Origin: Streptomyces griseoviridis
Lineage (GTDB): Bacteria > Actinomycetota > Actinomycetes > Streptomycetales > Streptomycetaceae
DNA: 64,000 nt
Assembly: GCF_005222485.1 (NCBI RefSeq)
Contig: NZ_CP029078.1
Span: 4,553,501-4,617,500 of the forward strand
Direction: 5' to 3'
In this document: piece by piece, positions 53,818 to 64,000 of the stretch
Numbering within the stretch: the first letter of the stretch is position 1
Layout: each line of letters begins with the position of its first letter
Made by a program: the position numbers and the translations under genes
Notes under the pieces: model-generated
What the model saw: the letters and a program-made list of their open reading frames with translations, nothing else
Database searches by the model: none
Told to the model about the DNA's origin: nothing

Positions 53818-54185
53818 CGCGCGCCCCCTCCCAGCAGCCGCTCGAGGGCGGCATCCAGGTCTCGGGCCAGCTGTGCATGGTCGGCGTCGCCCGCTGGGGG
53901 CAGCGCTCGTACGACTACCAGGCTACCGGGGGGCAGCAGCGGCACTCGGTCACGCATCAGATGGCGAAGTCTGCGCTTCACCTTGTTGCGGACGACCGCG
54001 CCGCCCACGGCCTTGCTGACGACGAAACCCGCACGCGTCGGGGGAGCGCTCTCCCCAGGCGCGTGCGGGTCCGTGGCACCGCTACGAAAGTGGACGACGA
54101 GGGACGGGCGGCCGGCCCGGCGCCCTCGTCGTACTGCGGTCGCGAAGTCCTCGCGCCGCCTCAGCCGGTTCTCGGTGGGCAGCAC
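53814..54185 (-). CDS. rnpA: Ribonuclease P protein component
   Basis: A 123-residue basic protein that helps the RNase P RNA cut the 5' leader from tRNA precursors. The start [20 protein letters not shown] and the signature [28 protein letters not shown] are the RnpA hallmarks, with the conserved RNK-x-x-RR helix. The GTG at 54185 follows an AGG-rich ribosome site; rpmH ends 21 bp upstream, the conserved rpmH-rnpA pair. Confidence 0.97.
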   Translation of the reverse strand: MLPTENRLRRREDFATAVRRGRRAGRPSLVVHFRSGATDPHAPGESAPPTRAGFVVSKAVGGAVVRNKVKRRLRHLMRDRVPLLPPGSLVVVRALPPAGDADHAQLARDLDAALERLLGGGAR

Positions 54186-54206
54186 GACGGCATGACCTGA
54201 CCGGGA

Positions 54207-54344
54207 TCAGGCGGAAAGGCTGGCGCGACCCTTGCTACGGCGGGACGCGAGAATCGCGCGGCCGGCACGGGTACGCATACGCAGCCGGAAGCCGTGGGTC
54301 TTGGCGCGACGACGGTTGTTCGGCTGGAAGGTGCGCTTGCTCAC
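54207..54344 (-). CDS. rpmH: Ribosomal protein bL34
   Basis: A 45-residue, very basic protein: translation of the minus strand from the GTG at 54344 gives [20 protein letters not shown], then [20 protein letters not shown] and a short end, the full L34 sequence. CTGGAG sits 7 bases before the GTG. It is divergent from dnaA, the classic rpmH/dnaA arrangement. Confidence 0.98.
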   Translation of the reverse strand: MSKRTFQPNNRRRAKTHGFRLRMRTRAGRAILASRRSKGRASLSA

Positions 54345-54561
54345 TCGGGGGCTCCAGAGATAAATCGGTGGTGGCGGGTGCCGTCCTGGCTGTCACCGTG
54401 CGCCCACGAGTAGCTCGCGTCACGCCCGAGTGCACCGCTTCCCGATCACCTTGAGCGATCTGTGCCCATCGGAGGCAGGCGGCAGCAGCCATCGACAACT
54501 CGACCTGGTTACGGTACGCGCGGCTGCGCCATCCGGTCAAACCAGAGGCGCGGGGGAGACA

Positions 54562-54616
54562 CTGTCCACAGCCTGGGGACAACAACTTGAACCGTAGCCG
54601 TCGCCCTGACTACCTT
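54562..54616 (+). promoter_or_regulatory. dnaA promoter with DnaA boxes
   Basis: TTGAAC (54587-54592) and TACCTT (54611-54616), 18 bp apart, form a likely dnaA promoter about 100 bp before the GTG. Just upstream are CTGTCCACA (54562-54570) and TGGGGACAA (54575-54583), box-like sites fitting autoregulation by DnaA. The spacer 54345-54718 also holds the rpmH promoter and no other gene. Confidence 0.65.
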
Positions 54617-54718
54617 GGCTGAACTCCGATTCGTTCCCTTGTCCCCGATGCCACCCGATGTAGATCCCGATCCGTCCCGCAACCACACGTTCGTGGGACC
54701 CGCGAGAGAGCGTGCCCT

Positions 54719-56686
54719 GTGGCTGACGTACCTGCCGATCTTGCCGCAGTGTGGCCACGAGTACTGGAGCAGCTCCTCGGGGAGGGCCGCGGTCAGGGCG
54801 TCGAGTCCAAGGACGAGCACTGGATCCGGCGCTGCCAGCCGCTCGCGCTGGTCGCGGACACCGCGCTGCTGGCCGTGCCGAACGAGTTCGCGAAGGGCGT
54901 GCTCGAGGGCCGGCTCGCCCCCGTCGTCAGCGAGACGCTGAGCCGGGAGTGCGGCCGTCCGATCCGGATCGCGATCACCGTCGACGACTCCGCGGGCGAG
55001 CCCGCGCCGCCGCCCGTCCAGCCGTCGCGTCCCCAGCAGCGCTACGAGGAGCCCGAGCTGCCGTCCTACGAGGGCGGCGGCTACGGCCGGCACCGCGCCG
55101 ACGACCGCCCGCCCGGCCGCGGCGACCAGCTGCCCGGCGACTCGCTGCCCAGCGCGCGGCCCGCCTATCCGTCGGAGTACCAGCGTCCTGAGCCCGGCGC
55201 CTGGCCGCGTCCGCAGCAGGACGAGTACAGCTGGCAGCAGCCCCGCCTCGGCTTCCCCGAGCGCGACCCGTACGCCTCGCCGCAGGAGACCTACGGCCAG
55301 CAGGACACGTACGGCTCCCCGGGGCAGGACGGCTACGGGCAGAAGAACTCCGGCGGCCAGGACGGCTACGGGCCGCCCGCGCAGGACGGGTACGGGCCCC
55401 GCGACTACCGCGTGCAGCCGATGGACCGCTCGCCCTACGACAACCAGCGGCCCGACTACGACCAGGGCCGCTCGGACTACGACCAGGGCCGGGGCGACTA
55501 CGAGCGGGGGCGCGACGCGCGCCGCGACCGGTCCGAGCCGCCGTCGGGTTCCGGACACGTCCACCGCGGCGGTCCCGTGGGTTCGTCCGCCTCCAGCGGC
55601 GCCCCCGGCCCGCTGGCCGCGCAGCCCGCGCCGGCCGCGGGTCCCGGTGAGCCCACCGCGCGGCTGAACCCGAAGTACCTCTTCGACACGTTCGTCATCG
55701 GCGCCTCCAACCGGTTCGCGCACGCGGCGGCGGTCGCCGTCGCCGAGGCGCCCGCGAAGGCGTACAACCCCCTGTTCATCTATGGGGAGTCGGGGCTCGG
55801 CAAGACCCACCTGCTGCACGCGATCGGGCACTACGCGCGCAGCCTGTACCCCGGCACGCGGGTGCGGTACGTCAGCTCCGAGGAGTTCACCAACGAGTTC
55901 ATCAACTCCATCCGCGACGGCAAGGGCGACAGCTTCCGCAAGCGCTACCGCGAGATGGACATCCTGCTCGTCGACGACATCCAGTTCCTCGCGGACAAGG
56001 AGTCGACGCAGGAGGAGTTCTTCCACACCTTCAACACGCTCCACAACGCGAACAAGCAGATCGTGCTCTCCAGCGACCGGCCGCCCAAGCAGCTGGTGAC
56101 GCTGGAGGACCGGCTGCGCAACCGCTTCGAGTGGGGTCTGATCACCGACGTCCAGCCGCCCGAGCTGGAGACACGGATCGCGATCCTGCGCAAGAAGGCG
56201 GTGCAGGAGCAGCTGAACGCCCCGCCGGAGGTGCTGGAGTTCATCGCGTCCCGGATCTCGCGGAACATCCGGGAGCTGGAGGGCGCGCTGATCCGGGTGA
56301 CGGCGTTCGCCTCGCTCAACCGGCAGCCGGTGGACCTGGGCCTGACGGAGATCGTCCTCAAGGACCTGATCCCCGGCGGCGACGACTCCGCGCCCGAGAT
56401 CACCTCGACGGCCATCATGAGCGCCACCGCCGACTACTTCGGGCTGACCGTCGAGGACCTGTGCGGCACCTCGCGCGGGCGGGCCCTGGTGACCGCCCGG
56501 CAGATCGCCATGTACCTGTGCCGGGAGCTGACGGACCTCTCGCTGCCGAAGATCGGCGCCCTGTTCGGCGGCCGCGACCACACCACCGTCATGCACGCGG
56601 ACCGCAAGATCCGCAATCTGATGGCCGAGCGGCGCTCCATCTACAACCAGGTGACGGAGCTGACGAACCGCATCAAGAACGGCTGA
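54719..56686 (+). CDS. dnaA: DnaA, replication initiator
   Basis: A 655-residue initiator. Domain I (residues 1-90, [19 protein letters not shown]). Domain II is a very long linker (about 95-310), rich in Gly, Tyr, Gln and Pro, with repeats such as GQDGYG and [14 protein letters not shown]. Domain III is AAA+ with Walker [10 protein letters not shown] near 356 and ILLVDDIQF near 415. Domain IV is the DNA-binding part with [15 protein letters not shown] near 617. The long linker is a Streptomyces trait and accounts for the size (E. coli DnaA has 467 residues). The GTG at 54719 matches the start known for Streptomyces. Confidence 0.98.
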   Translation: MADVPADLAAVWPRVLEQLLGEGRGQGVESKDEHWIRRCQPLALVADTALLAVPNEFAKGVLEGRLAPVVSETLSRECGRPIRIAITVDDSAGEPAPPPVQPSRPQQRYEEPELPSYEGGGYGRHRADDRPPGRGDQLPGDSLPSARPAYPSEYQRPEPGAWPRPQQDEYSWQQPRLGFPERDPYASPQETYGQQDTYGSPGQDGYGQKNSGGQDGYGPPAQDGYGPRDYRVQPMDRSPYDNQRPDYDQGRSDYDQGRGDYERGRDARRDRSEPPSGSGHVHRGGPVGSSASSGAPGPLAAQPAPAAGPGEPTARLNPKYLFDTFVIGASNRFAHAAAVAVAEAPAKAYNPLFIYGESGLGKTHLLHAIGHYARSLYPGTRVRYVSSEEFTNEFINSIRDGKGDSFRKRYREMDILLVDDIQFLADKESTQEEFFHTFNTLHNANKQIVLSSDRPPKQLVTLEDRLRNRFEWGLITDVQPPELETRIAILRKKAVQEQLNAPPEVLEFIASRISRNIRELEGALIRVTAFASLNRQPVDLGLTEIVLKDLIPGGDDSAPEITSTAIMSATADYFGLTVEDLCGTSRGRALVTARQIAMYLCRELTDLSLPKIGALFGGRDHTTVMHADRKIRNLMAERRSIYNQVTELTNRIKNG

Positions 56687-57545
56687 GGGCCGCGCGCAGA
56701 GGTCCCGTCGAGGGCGCTCCCGGAGAGATCCGGTGGGCGCCCTTCTTCGTTCCCCCGTCCCCAGCTGTTCGATTACCTGTGGGGTTACGGCCGTCCTCCA
56801 CAGATTGGGCGACTTTCTCGTGTCCACATCCTGGGGACCGCGAAGTTGTCCAGATCGTGTCCACAGGCGCCGCGGGTGAGGGACCATCGGACCAGGTCAG
56901 GTGCCTGTGGATTGGTGGACAAAAGATTTCCACAGCCTGTGGACAGAGTTTTGGTCCACAGGCTGTGCACGGAGTTGTCCACCGGTGACCCACAGGTTCG
57001 GGCGCGTTGTCCCCAACGATCTCGCGCTTCTCCACAGTCCTGTCCACTGTTCGGCAACGCGACGCGCCTGCTCACCGGGTCGAGTGAAAGGCGTCACACG
57101 AAGGTGCCGGGTTGGGCTGTGGGAAAGCCGGGTAAACCTGGGGACGCACCTGGGGAGAACCCGCCCTCGCCTGTGCATGGAGTGTGCAGAACTTTCCGTT
57201 CTCCACAGAGAGGCCCGGTTTTCCACCGCCTCCGCCCACAGGACCAGTGGACAAAATTTCCGGTCTGACCTGCGAAAACGCGGTTATCCACCGTTTCCAC
57301 AGCCCCTACTACTACTCCCAACTAGAGAGAGCTGGGAAGACGTTTCGAAGGGGGTCCTGTGCACAACTCGCTCTCCGGCCGCCGACCGCCCCTCGTCACG
57401 ACTTGACCCCGAGAGGCACCTACTGTCAGTGCCGTGCGTCAGACTGTTCCCCGGTGTCCTTCCCCCACCAGGGGCCGACGACACCGAGACAGACGACGAA
57501 GCCAGGCAGGCCGAGCAGCGCCGGCAACAGCAGGAGGCGGCAACA
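56687..57545. other. oriC, chromosomal replication origin
   Basis: The dnaA-dnaN spacer is packed with DnaA-box-like 9-mers on both strands. Examples: GTGTCCACA at 56820 and 56857, TTGTCCAGA at 56846, GGTGGACAA at 56914, TGTGGACAG at 56938, TTGTCCACC at 56975, TTGTCCCCA at 57007, TTCTCCACA at 57028 and 57199, CTGTCCACT at 57040, AGTGGACAA at 57246, TTATCCACC at 57284. The layout (about 860 bp, no gene, many boxes, no strongly AT-rich 13-mers) is that of Streptomyces oriC. The dnaN promoter must lie toward its right end. Confidence 0.96.
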
Positions 57546-58676
57546 GTGAAGATCCGGGTGGAACGCGACGTACTCGCGGAGGCAGTCGCCTGGGCGGCGC
57601 GCAGCCTCCCGGCCCGTCCGCCGGCGCCGGTCCTCGCGGGCCTGCTGCTGAAGGCCGAGGAGGGCCAGCTGAGCCTCTCCAGCTTCGACTACGAGGTCTC
57701 CGCCCGGGTGTCGGTGGAGACCGAGGTCGAGGAGGAGGGCACCGTCCTGGTCTCGGGCCGGCTGCTGGCCGACATCTGCCGCGCCCTGCCCAACCGCCCG
57801 GTGGAGATCTCCACCGACGGCGTCCGGGCCACCGTGGTCTGCGGCTCCTCGCGCTTCACCCTCCACACCCTGCCGGTGGAGGAGTACCCGGCCCTGCCCC
57901 AGATGCCGAACGCGACCGGCACGGTCCCCGGCGAGGTCTTCGCCTCCGCCGCCGCCCAGGTCGCCATCGCGGCCGGACGTGACGACACGCTGCCGGTGCT
58001 GACCGGTGTCCGCATCGAGATCGAGGGCGACACCGTCACCCTCGCCTCCACCGACCGCTACCGCTTCGCGGTCCGCGAGTTCCTGTGGAAGCCGGAGAAC
58101 CCGGAGGCGTCCGCGGTCGCCCTGGTGCCCGCCAAGACGCTCCTGGACACCGCCAAGGCCCTCACGAGCGGCGACAGCGTGATCCTGGCGCTCTCCGGCT
58201 CCGGCTCGGGCGAGGGCCTGATCGGCTTCGAGGGCGCGGGCCGCCGCACCACCACCCGGCTCCTGGAGGGCGACCTCCCGAAGTACCGCACGCTCTTCCC
58301 GACGGAGTTCAACAGCGTCGCCGTGATCGAGACCGCCCCCTTCGTGGAGGCCGTCAAGCGCGTGGCCCTGGTCGCCGAGCGCAACACCCCGGTGCGGCTC
58401 AGCTTCGAGCAGGGCGTGCTCATCCTGGAGGCCGGCTCCAGCGACGACGCACAGGCTGTGGAGCGCGTCGACGCCCAGCTGGAGGGCGACGACATCTCGA
58501 TCGCCTTCAACCCGACGTTCCTGCTGGACGGCCTGAGCGCCATCGACTCCCCGGTCGCCCAGCTGTCGTTCACGACGTCCACGAAGCCCGCGCTGCTCAG
58601 CGGCAAGCCGGCGCTGGACGCCGAGGCGGACGAGGCCTACAAGTACCTGATCATGCCGGTGCGGCTGAGCGGCTGA
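57546..58676 (+). CDS. dnaN: DNA polymerase III beta clamp
   Basis: A 376-residue sliding clamp with three similar domains: MKIRVERDVLAEAVAWAARS at the start, LPVLTGVRIEIEGDTVTLASTDRYR in domain II, and the C-terminal YKYLIMPVRLSG end, which forms the protein-binding pocket. It holds the polymerase on DNA. The GTG at 57546 gives the family length; the open frame upstream runs through oriC and is not coding. Confidence 0.98.
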   Translation: MKIRVERDVLAEAVAWAARSLPARPPAPVLAGLLLKAEEGQLSLSSFDYEVSARVSVETEVEEEGTVLVSGRLLADICRALPNRPVEISTDGVRATVVCGSSRFTLHTLPVEEYPALPQMPNATGTVPGEVFASAAAQVAIAAGRDDTLPVLTGVRIEIEGDTVTLASTDRYRFAVREFLWKPENPEASAVALVPAKTLLDTAKALTSGDSVILALSGSGSGEGLIGFEGAGRRTTTRLLEGDLPKYRTLFPTEFNSVAVIETAPFVEAVKRVALVAERNTPVRLSFEQGVLILEAGSSDDAQAVERVDAQLEGDDISIAFNPTFLLDGLSAIDSPVAQLSFTTSTKPALLSGKPALDAEADEAYKYLIMPVRLSG

Positions 58677-58816
58677 CCCGCTCGGCACGAACCCCCAGGT
58701 GAGGGCGTACGTATGAGCGCGTATGCCCACAGGTGTGCGGGAGCGTCCGGGTCTAGGCTCGGACGCGGGTACGCACGTGCCTCACACGCCACACCGCAAC
58801 CTAAAGGAACCAACTG

Positions 58817-59692
58817 ATGGAGCTCGGTCTCGTCGGCCTCGGCAAGATGGGCGGCAACATGCGCGAGCGGATCCGCCGCGCGGGCCACACCGTCCACGGA
58901 TTCGACCGCAACCCTGACCTCGCCGACGTCCACAGCCTGGACGAGCTCGTGGGCAAGCTCGAGAGCCCGCGCGTCGTCTGGGTGATGGTCCCGGCCGGCG
59001 GTCCGACCCAGTCCACCATCGACGAGCTGGGCGAGCTCCTGGAGCCCGGCGACGTCGTCGTGGACGGCGGCAACTCCCGCTGGACGGACGACGAGAAGCA
59101 CGCCGAGGAGCTGGCGGCCAAGGGCATCGGCTTCGTCGACTGCGGCGTATCCGGCGGCGTCTGGGGCCTGGAGAACGGCTACGCGCTCATGTACGGCGGC
59201 GACGCGGAGAACGTCGCCAAGGTGCAGCCCGTCTTCGACGCCCTCAAGCCCGAGGGCAAGTACGGCTCGGTGCACGCCGGCAAGGTCGGCGCGGGCCACT
59301 TCGCGAAGATGGTCCACAACGGCATCGAGTACGCCATGATGCAGGCCTACGCCGAGGGCTGGGAGCTGCTGGAGAAGGTCGACTCGGTCACCGACGTGCG
59401 CGAGGTCTTCCGCTCCTGGCAGGAGGGCACCGTGATCCGCTCCTGGCTGCTCGACCTCGCCGTCAACGCCCTCGACGACGACGAGCACCTGGACCGGCTC
59501 AAGGGCTTCGCGCAGGACTCGGGCGAGGGCCGCTGGACCGTCGAGGCGGCCATCGACAACGCCGTGCCGCTGCCCGCGATCACGGCCTCGCTGTTCGCGC
59601 GGTTCGCCTCACGCCAGGACGACTCGCCGCAGATGAAGATGATCGCCGCGCTGCGCAACCAGTTCGGCGGGCACGCCGTCGAGGCGAAGTAG
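58817..59692 (+). CDS. gnd: 6-phosphogluconate dehydrogenase (decarboxylating), short form
   Basis: A 291-residue NAD(P)-dependent enzyme of the short, tetrameric 6PGDH group. The N-terminal GLVGLGKMGGNM is the nucleotide-binding motif, VVDGGNSRWTDDE and GVSGGVWGLENG are substrate segments, and KMVHNGIEYAMMQAYAEG carries the catalytic Lys. It makes ribulose 5-phosphate. The gene between dnaN and recF is usual in Streptomyces. TAGGCT at about 58755 may be its -10 element. Confidence 0.95.
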   Translation: MELGLVGLGKMGGNMRERIRRAGHTVHGFDRNPDLADVHSLDELVGKLESPRVVWVMVPAGGPTQSTIDELGELLEPGDVVVDGGNSRWTDDEKHAEELAAKGIGFVDCGVSGGVWGLENGYALMYGGDAENVAKVQPVFDALKPEGKYGSVHAGKVGAGHFAKMVHNGIEYAMMQAYAEGWELLEKVDSVTDVREVFRSWQEGTVIRSWLLDLAVNALDDDEHLDRLKGFAQDSGEGRWTVEAAIDNAVPLPAITASLFARFASRQDDSPQMKMIAALRNQFGGHAVEAK

Positions 59693-59813
59693 TCCACACC
59701 CTGGGGATGCCGGGCGGCACCCTCGGGGGTGACCCGGTTGTCCACAGGCCGTGGAAGGACCGGGGACAACCGGAAGCGCAGCGCACCACGTTGGGGGAGG
59801 TCGGCGAACGACC

Positions 59814-60935
59814 ATGCACGTCACGCACCTTTCGCTGGCCGACTTCCGCTCGTACGCCCGGGTCGAGGTCCCGCTCGACCCGGGCGTCACCGCTTTCGTC
59901 GGACCGAACGGCCAGGGCAAGACCAACCTCGTCGAGGCCGTCGGCTACCTCGCCACCCTCGGCAGCCACCGGGTCGCCTCGGACGCGCCCCTGGTCAGGG
60001 TCGGCGCCGACCGCGCGGTGATCCGGGCGCAGGTCCGCCAGGGCGACCGGCAGCAACTCATCGAGCTTGAACTGAACCCGGGCAAGGCCAACCGCGCCCG
60101 CATCAACCGGTCCTCGCAGGTCAGACCGCGTGACGTGCTGGGCATCGTACGGACCGTGCTGTTCGCGCCCGAGGATCTCGCGCTGATCAAGGGCGATCCC
60201 GGCGAGCGGCGCCGGTTCCTCGACGAACTGGTCACCGCCCGCTCCCCGCGGATGGCCGGCGTCCGCTCCGACTACGAGCGGGTCCTCAAGCAGCGCAACA
60301 CCCTCCTGAAGTCGGCCGCGCTCGCCCGCAGGCACGGCGGCCGCTCCCTCGACCTGTCGACGCTCGACGTCTGGGACCAGCACCTCGCGCGCGCGGGCGC
60401 CGAACTCCTCGCCCGGCGCCTTGACCTCATCGCCGCGCTCCAGCCGCTCGCCGACAAGGCGTACGAACAGCTGGCGCCCGCGGGCGGGCCCGTCGCCCTG
60501 GAGTACAAGCCGTCGGCCCCCGGCGACGCGCACACCCGCGAGGACCTCGCCGAGCAGCTCCTCGGGGCGCTCGGCGAGGCGCGCAAGCAGGAGATCGAGC
60601 GGGGCGTCACCCTCGTCGGCCCGCACCGCGACGACCTGCTGCTGAAACTCGGCGAGCTGCCCGCCAAGGGCTACGCCTCGCACGGCGAGTCCTGGTCCTA
60701 CGCGCTGGCGCTGCGGCTGGCCTCCTACGACCTGCTGCGGGCCGAGGGCAACGAGCCGGTGCTGGTCCTCGACGACGTCTTCGCCGAGCTGGACGCCCGC
60801 CGCCGCGAACGCCTGGCCGAACTGGTCGCGCCCGGCGAGCAGGTCCTGGTGACGGCCGCGGTCGACGATGACGTGCCCGACGTCCTCGCGGGCACCAGGT
60901 ACGCGGTCGCGGACGGGACGGTGGAGCGGGTATGA
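59814..60935 (+). CDS. recF: RecF, DNA repair SMC-like ATPase
   Basis: A 373-residue protein that loads RecA at gapped DNA. It has [14 protein letters not shown], Walker [10 protein letters not shown] (30-38), the [20 protein letters not shown] signature region and Walker [13 protein letters not shown]. The ATG at 59814 is supported by similarity; GGGGGAGG lies 13-20 bases upstream, farther than usual. Its stop overlaps the start of the next gene (ATGA). Confidence 0.97.
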   Translation: MHVTHLSLADFRSYARVEVPLDPGVTAFVGPNGQGKTNLVEAVGYLATLGSHRVASDAPLVRVGADRAVIRAQVRQGDRQQLIELELNPGKANRARINRSSQVRPRDVLGIVRTVLFAPEDLALIKGDPGERRRFLDELVTARSPRMAGVRSDYERVLKQRNTLLKSAALARRHGGRSLDLSTLDVWDQHLARAGAELLARRLDLIAALQPLADKAYEQLAPAGGPVALEYKPSAPGDAHTREDLAEQLLGALGEARKQEIERGVTLVGPHRDDLLLKLGELPAKGYASHGESWSYALALRLASYDLLRAEGNEPVLVLDDVFAELDARRRERLAELVAPGEQVLVTAAVDDDVPDVLAGTRYAVADGTVERV

Positions 60936-61489
60936 GCGCCCCCGACCACTCCGACCGCTCCGAGCCCTCCCAGGCGGCCGCGAAGGCCGCCGAGCCGTCC
61001 GGTGTCGACCTCGCGCGCGTGGCGCTGCGCGCGGCCAAGGAGGCGGCCCGCGCGCGCGGTGACGCGGCGCAGCAGCGCAAGCAGGCCAGGCGCGGTGGAC
61101 TGCGCTCCGGCGCGCGCGCCGACGGCCGCGATCCGATGGCGTTCGGGGCGGCCATCAACCGCCTGATCAACGAACGTGGTTGGGAGGCGCCGGCCGCGGT
61201 CGGCGGGGTCATGGGGCGCTGGCCTGAGATCGTCGGCGAGGACGTGGCCAACCACTGCGATCCTGAGAAGTACGACGAGGAGGAGCGCGTGCTGACCGTG
61301 CGCTGCGACTCCACGGCCTGGGCGACCAACCTGCGGCTGCTCGCGCCGACCCTGGTGGCCCGGCTGAACCAGGATCTCGGCCACGGCACGATCACGCTGA
61401 TCAAGGTGTTGGGGCCGCAGGGTCCCGTGCGCCGCTACGGTCCGCTGCGGGCCCCCGGCAGCACCGGACCCGGTGACACCTACGGGTGA
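60932..61489 (+). CDS. DciA-like protein (DUF721)
   Basis: A 185-residue protein. The first 85 residues are an Ala/Arg-rich linker; the DUF721 domain follows ([49 protein letters not shown]). DUF721 proteins (DciA) are thought to be the ancestral helicase operators that load DnaB in bacteria lacking DnaC. Since dnaB is also in this window, it is the likely partner. It is coupled to recF by a 4-base overlap. Confidence 0.9.
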   Translation: MSAPDHSDRSEPSQAAAKAAEPSGVDLARVALRAAKEAARARGDAAQQRKQARRGGLRSGARADGRDPMAFGAAINRLINERGWEAPAAVGGVMGRWPEIVGEDVANHCDPEKYDEEERVLTVRCDSTAWATNLRLLAPTLVARLNQDLGHGTITLIKVLGPQGPVRRYGPLRAPGSTGPGDTYG

Positions 61490-63950
<2,461 letters not shown>

Positions 63951-63992
63951 GTCGGTCTCAGCTGACCGCATCAGGAAGGATCTTCACCAGCA

Positions 63993-64000
63993 ATGGCCGA
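63993..64000 (+). CDS. gyrA: DNA gyrase subunit A, first codons only
   Basis: The ATG at 63993 follows AGGAAGGA and lies 42 bp after gyrB, where gyrA is always found in actinobacteria. Only two codons and part of a third are in the window. Confidence 0.85.

Noticed and set aside
54509..56887. A 792-codon open frame opposite dnaA
   Set aside because: It is antisense to dnaA and runs into oriC, with no recognisable domain.

Overview
The window is a high-GC actinobacterial chromosome segment, almost certainly from a Streptomyces species. It carries the genes on both sides of the replication origin: gyrB, recF, dnaN, oriC, dnaA, rpmH, rnpA, yidD, yidC, jag, rsmG, parA, parB, trxA, trxB, sigM and murJ, followed by the dnaB/ssb region and the sporulation pair ssgA/ssgR. 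The gene order matches what I remember of the Streptomyces coelicolor oriC region. Ten parS-type ParB sites (nine perfect) are spread over it, as expected near an actinobacterial origin.

Layout. 0.2-12.5 kb: ssgA and ssgR, small membrane and cupin proteins, ptpA with a PLP enzyme, a LysR regulator, a Nudix hydrolase, a flavohemoglobin-like protein, two GNAT proteins, a serine hydrolase and a DHFR-fold reductase. 12.6-17.4 kb: an accessory island holding two decayed TnsA-like endonuclease genes, a TnsB fragment and three unrecognised genes. Part of it is bounded by Tn7-like inverted ends, and the right-hand end lies 9 bp past the dnaB stop codon. 17.4-23.4 kb: dnaB with an IS5-type MITE in its leader, a MATE transporter, and the rpsF-ssb-rpsR-rplI operon. 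23.7-35.6 kb: cell envelope and metabolic genes (femX, an alanine-racemase-like protein, a GT87 mannosyltransferase, a class A PBP, PadR, inositol-phosphate synthase, an MFS transporter and an LppU-like protein). 35.8-47.3 kb: CCA-adding enzyme, DUF6049 protein, murJ, a separate pseudokinase, an ECF sigma/anti-sigma pair, and trxB-trxA behind a sigma-R-type promoter. 47.4-64 kb: a GNAT gene, parAB, the rsmG-to-rpmH cluster, dnaA, oriC, dnaN, gnd, recF, a DciA-like protein, gyrB and the first bases of gyrA.

How the genes work together. DnaA, the boxes in oriC, DnaN, DnaB, Ssb, RecF and gyrase start and run chromosome replication. ParA/ParB acting on the parS cluster organise the origin for segregation into spores, and SsgA/SsgR control sporulation septation. 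FemX, MurJ, the pseudokinase and the class A PBP act at successive steps of lipid II branching, flipping and polymerisation. YidC, YidD and Jag serve membrane protein insertion, and RnpA and the CCA enzyme mature tRNA.

The most unusual parts are the Tn7-like relic at the 3' end of dnaB, the very long perfect palindromes centred on parS between convergent genes, the MITE in the dnaB leader, and the MurJ pseudokinase encoded as a separate protein.
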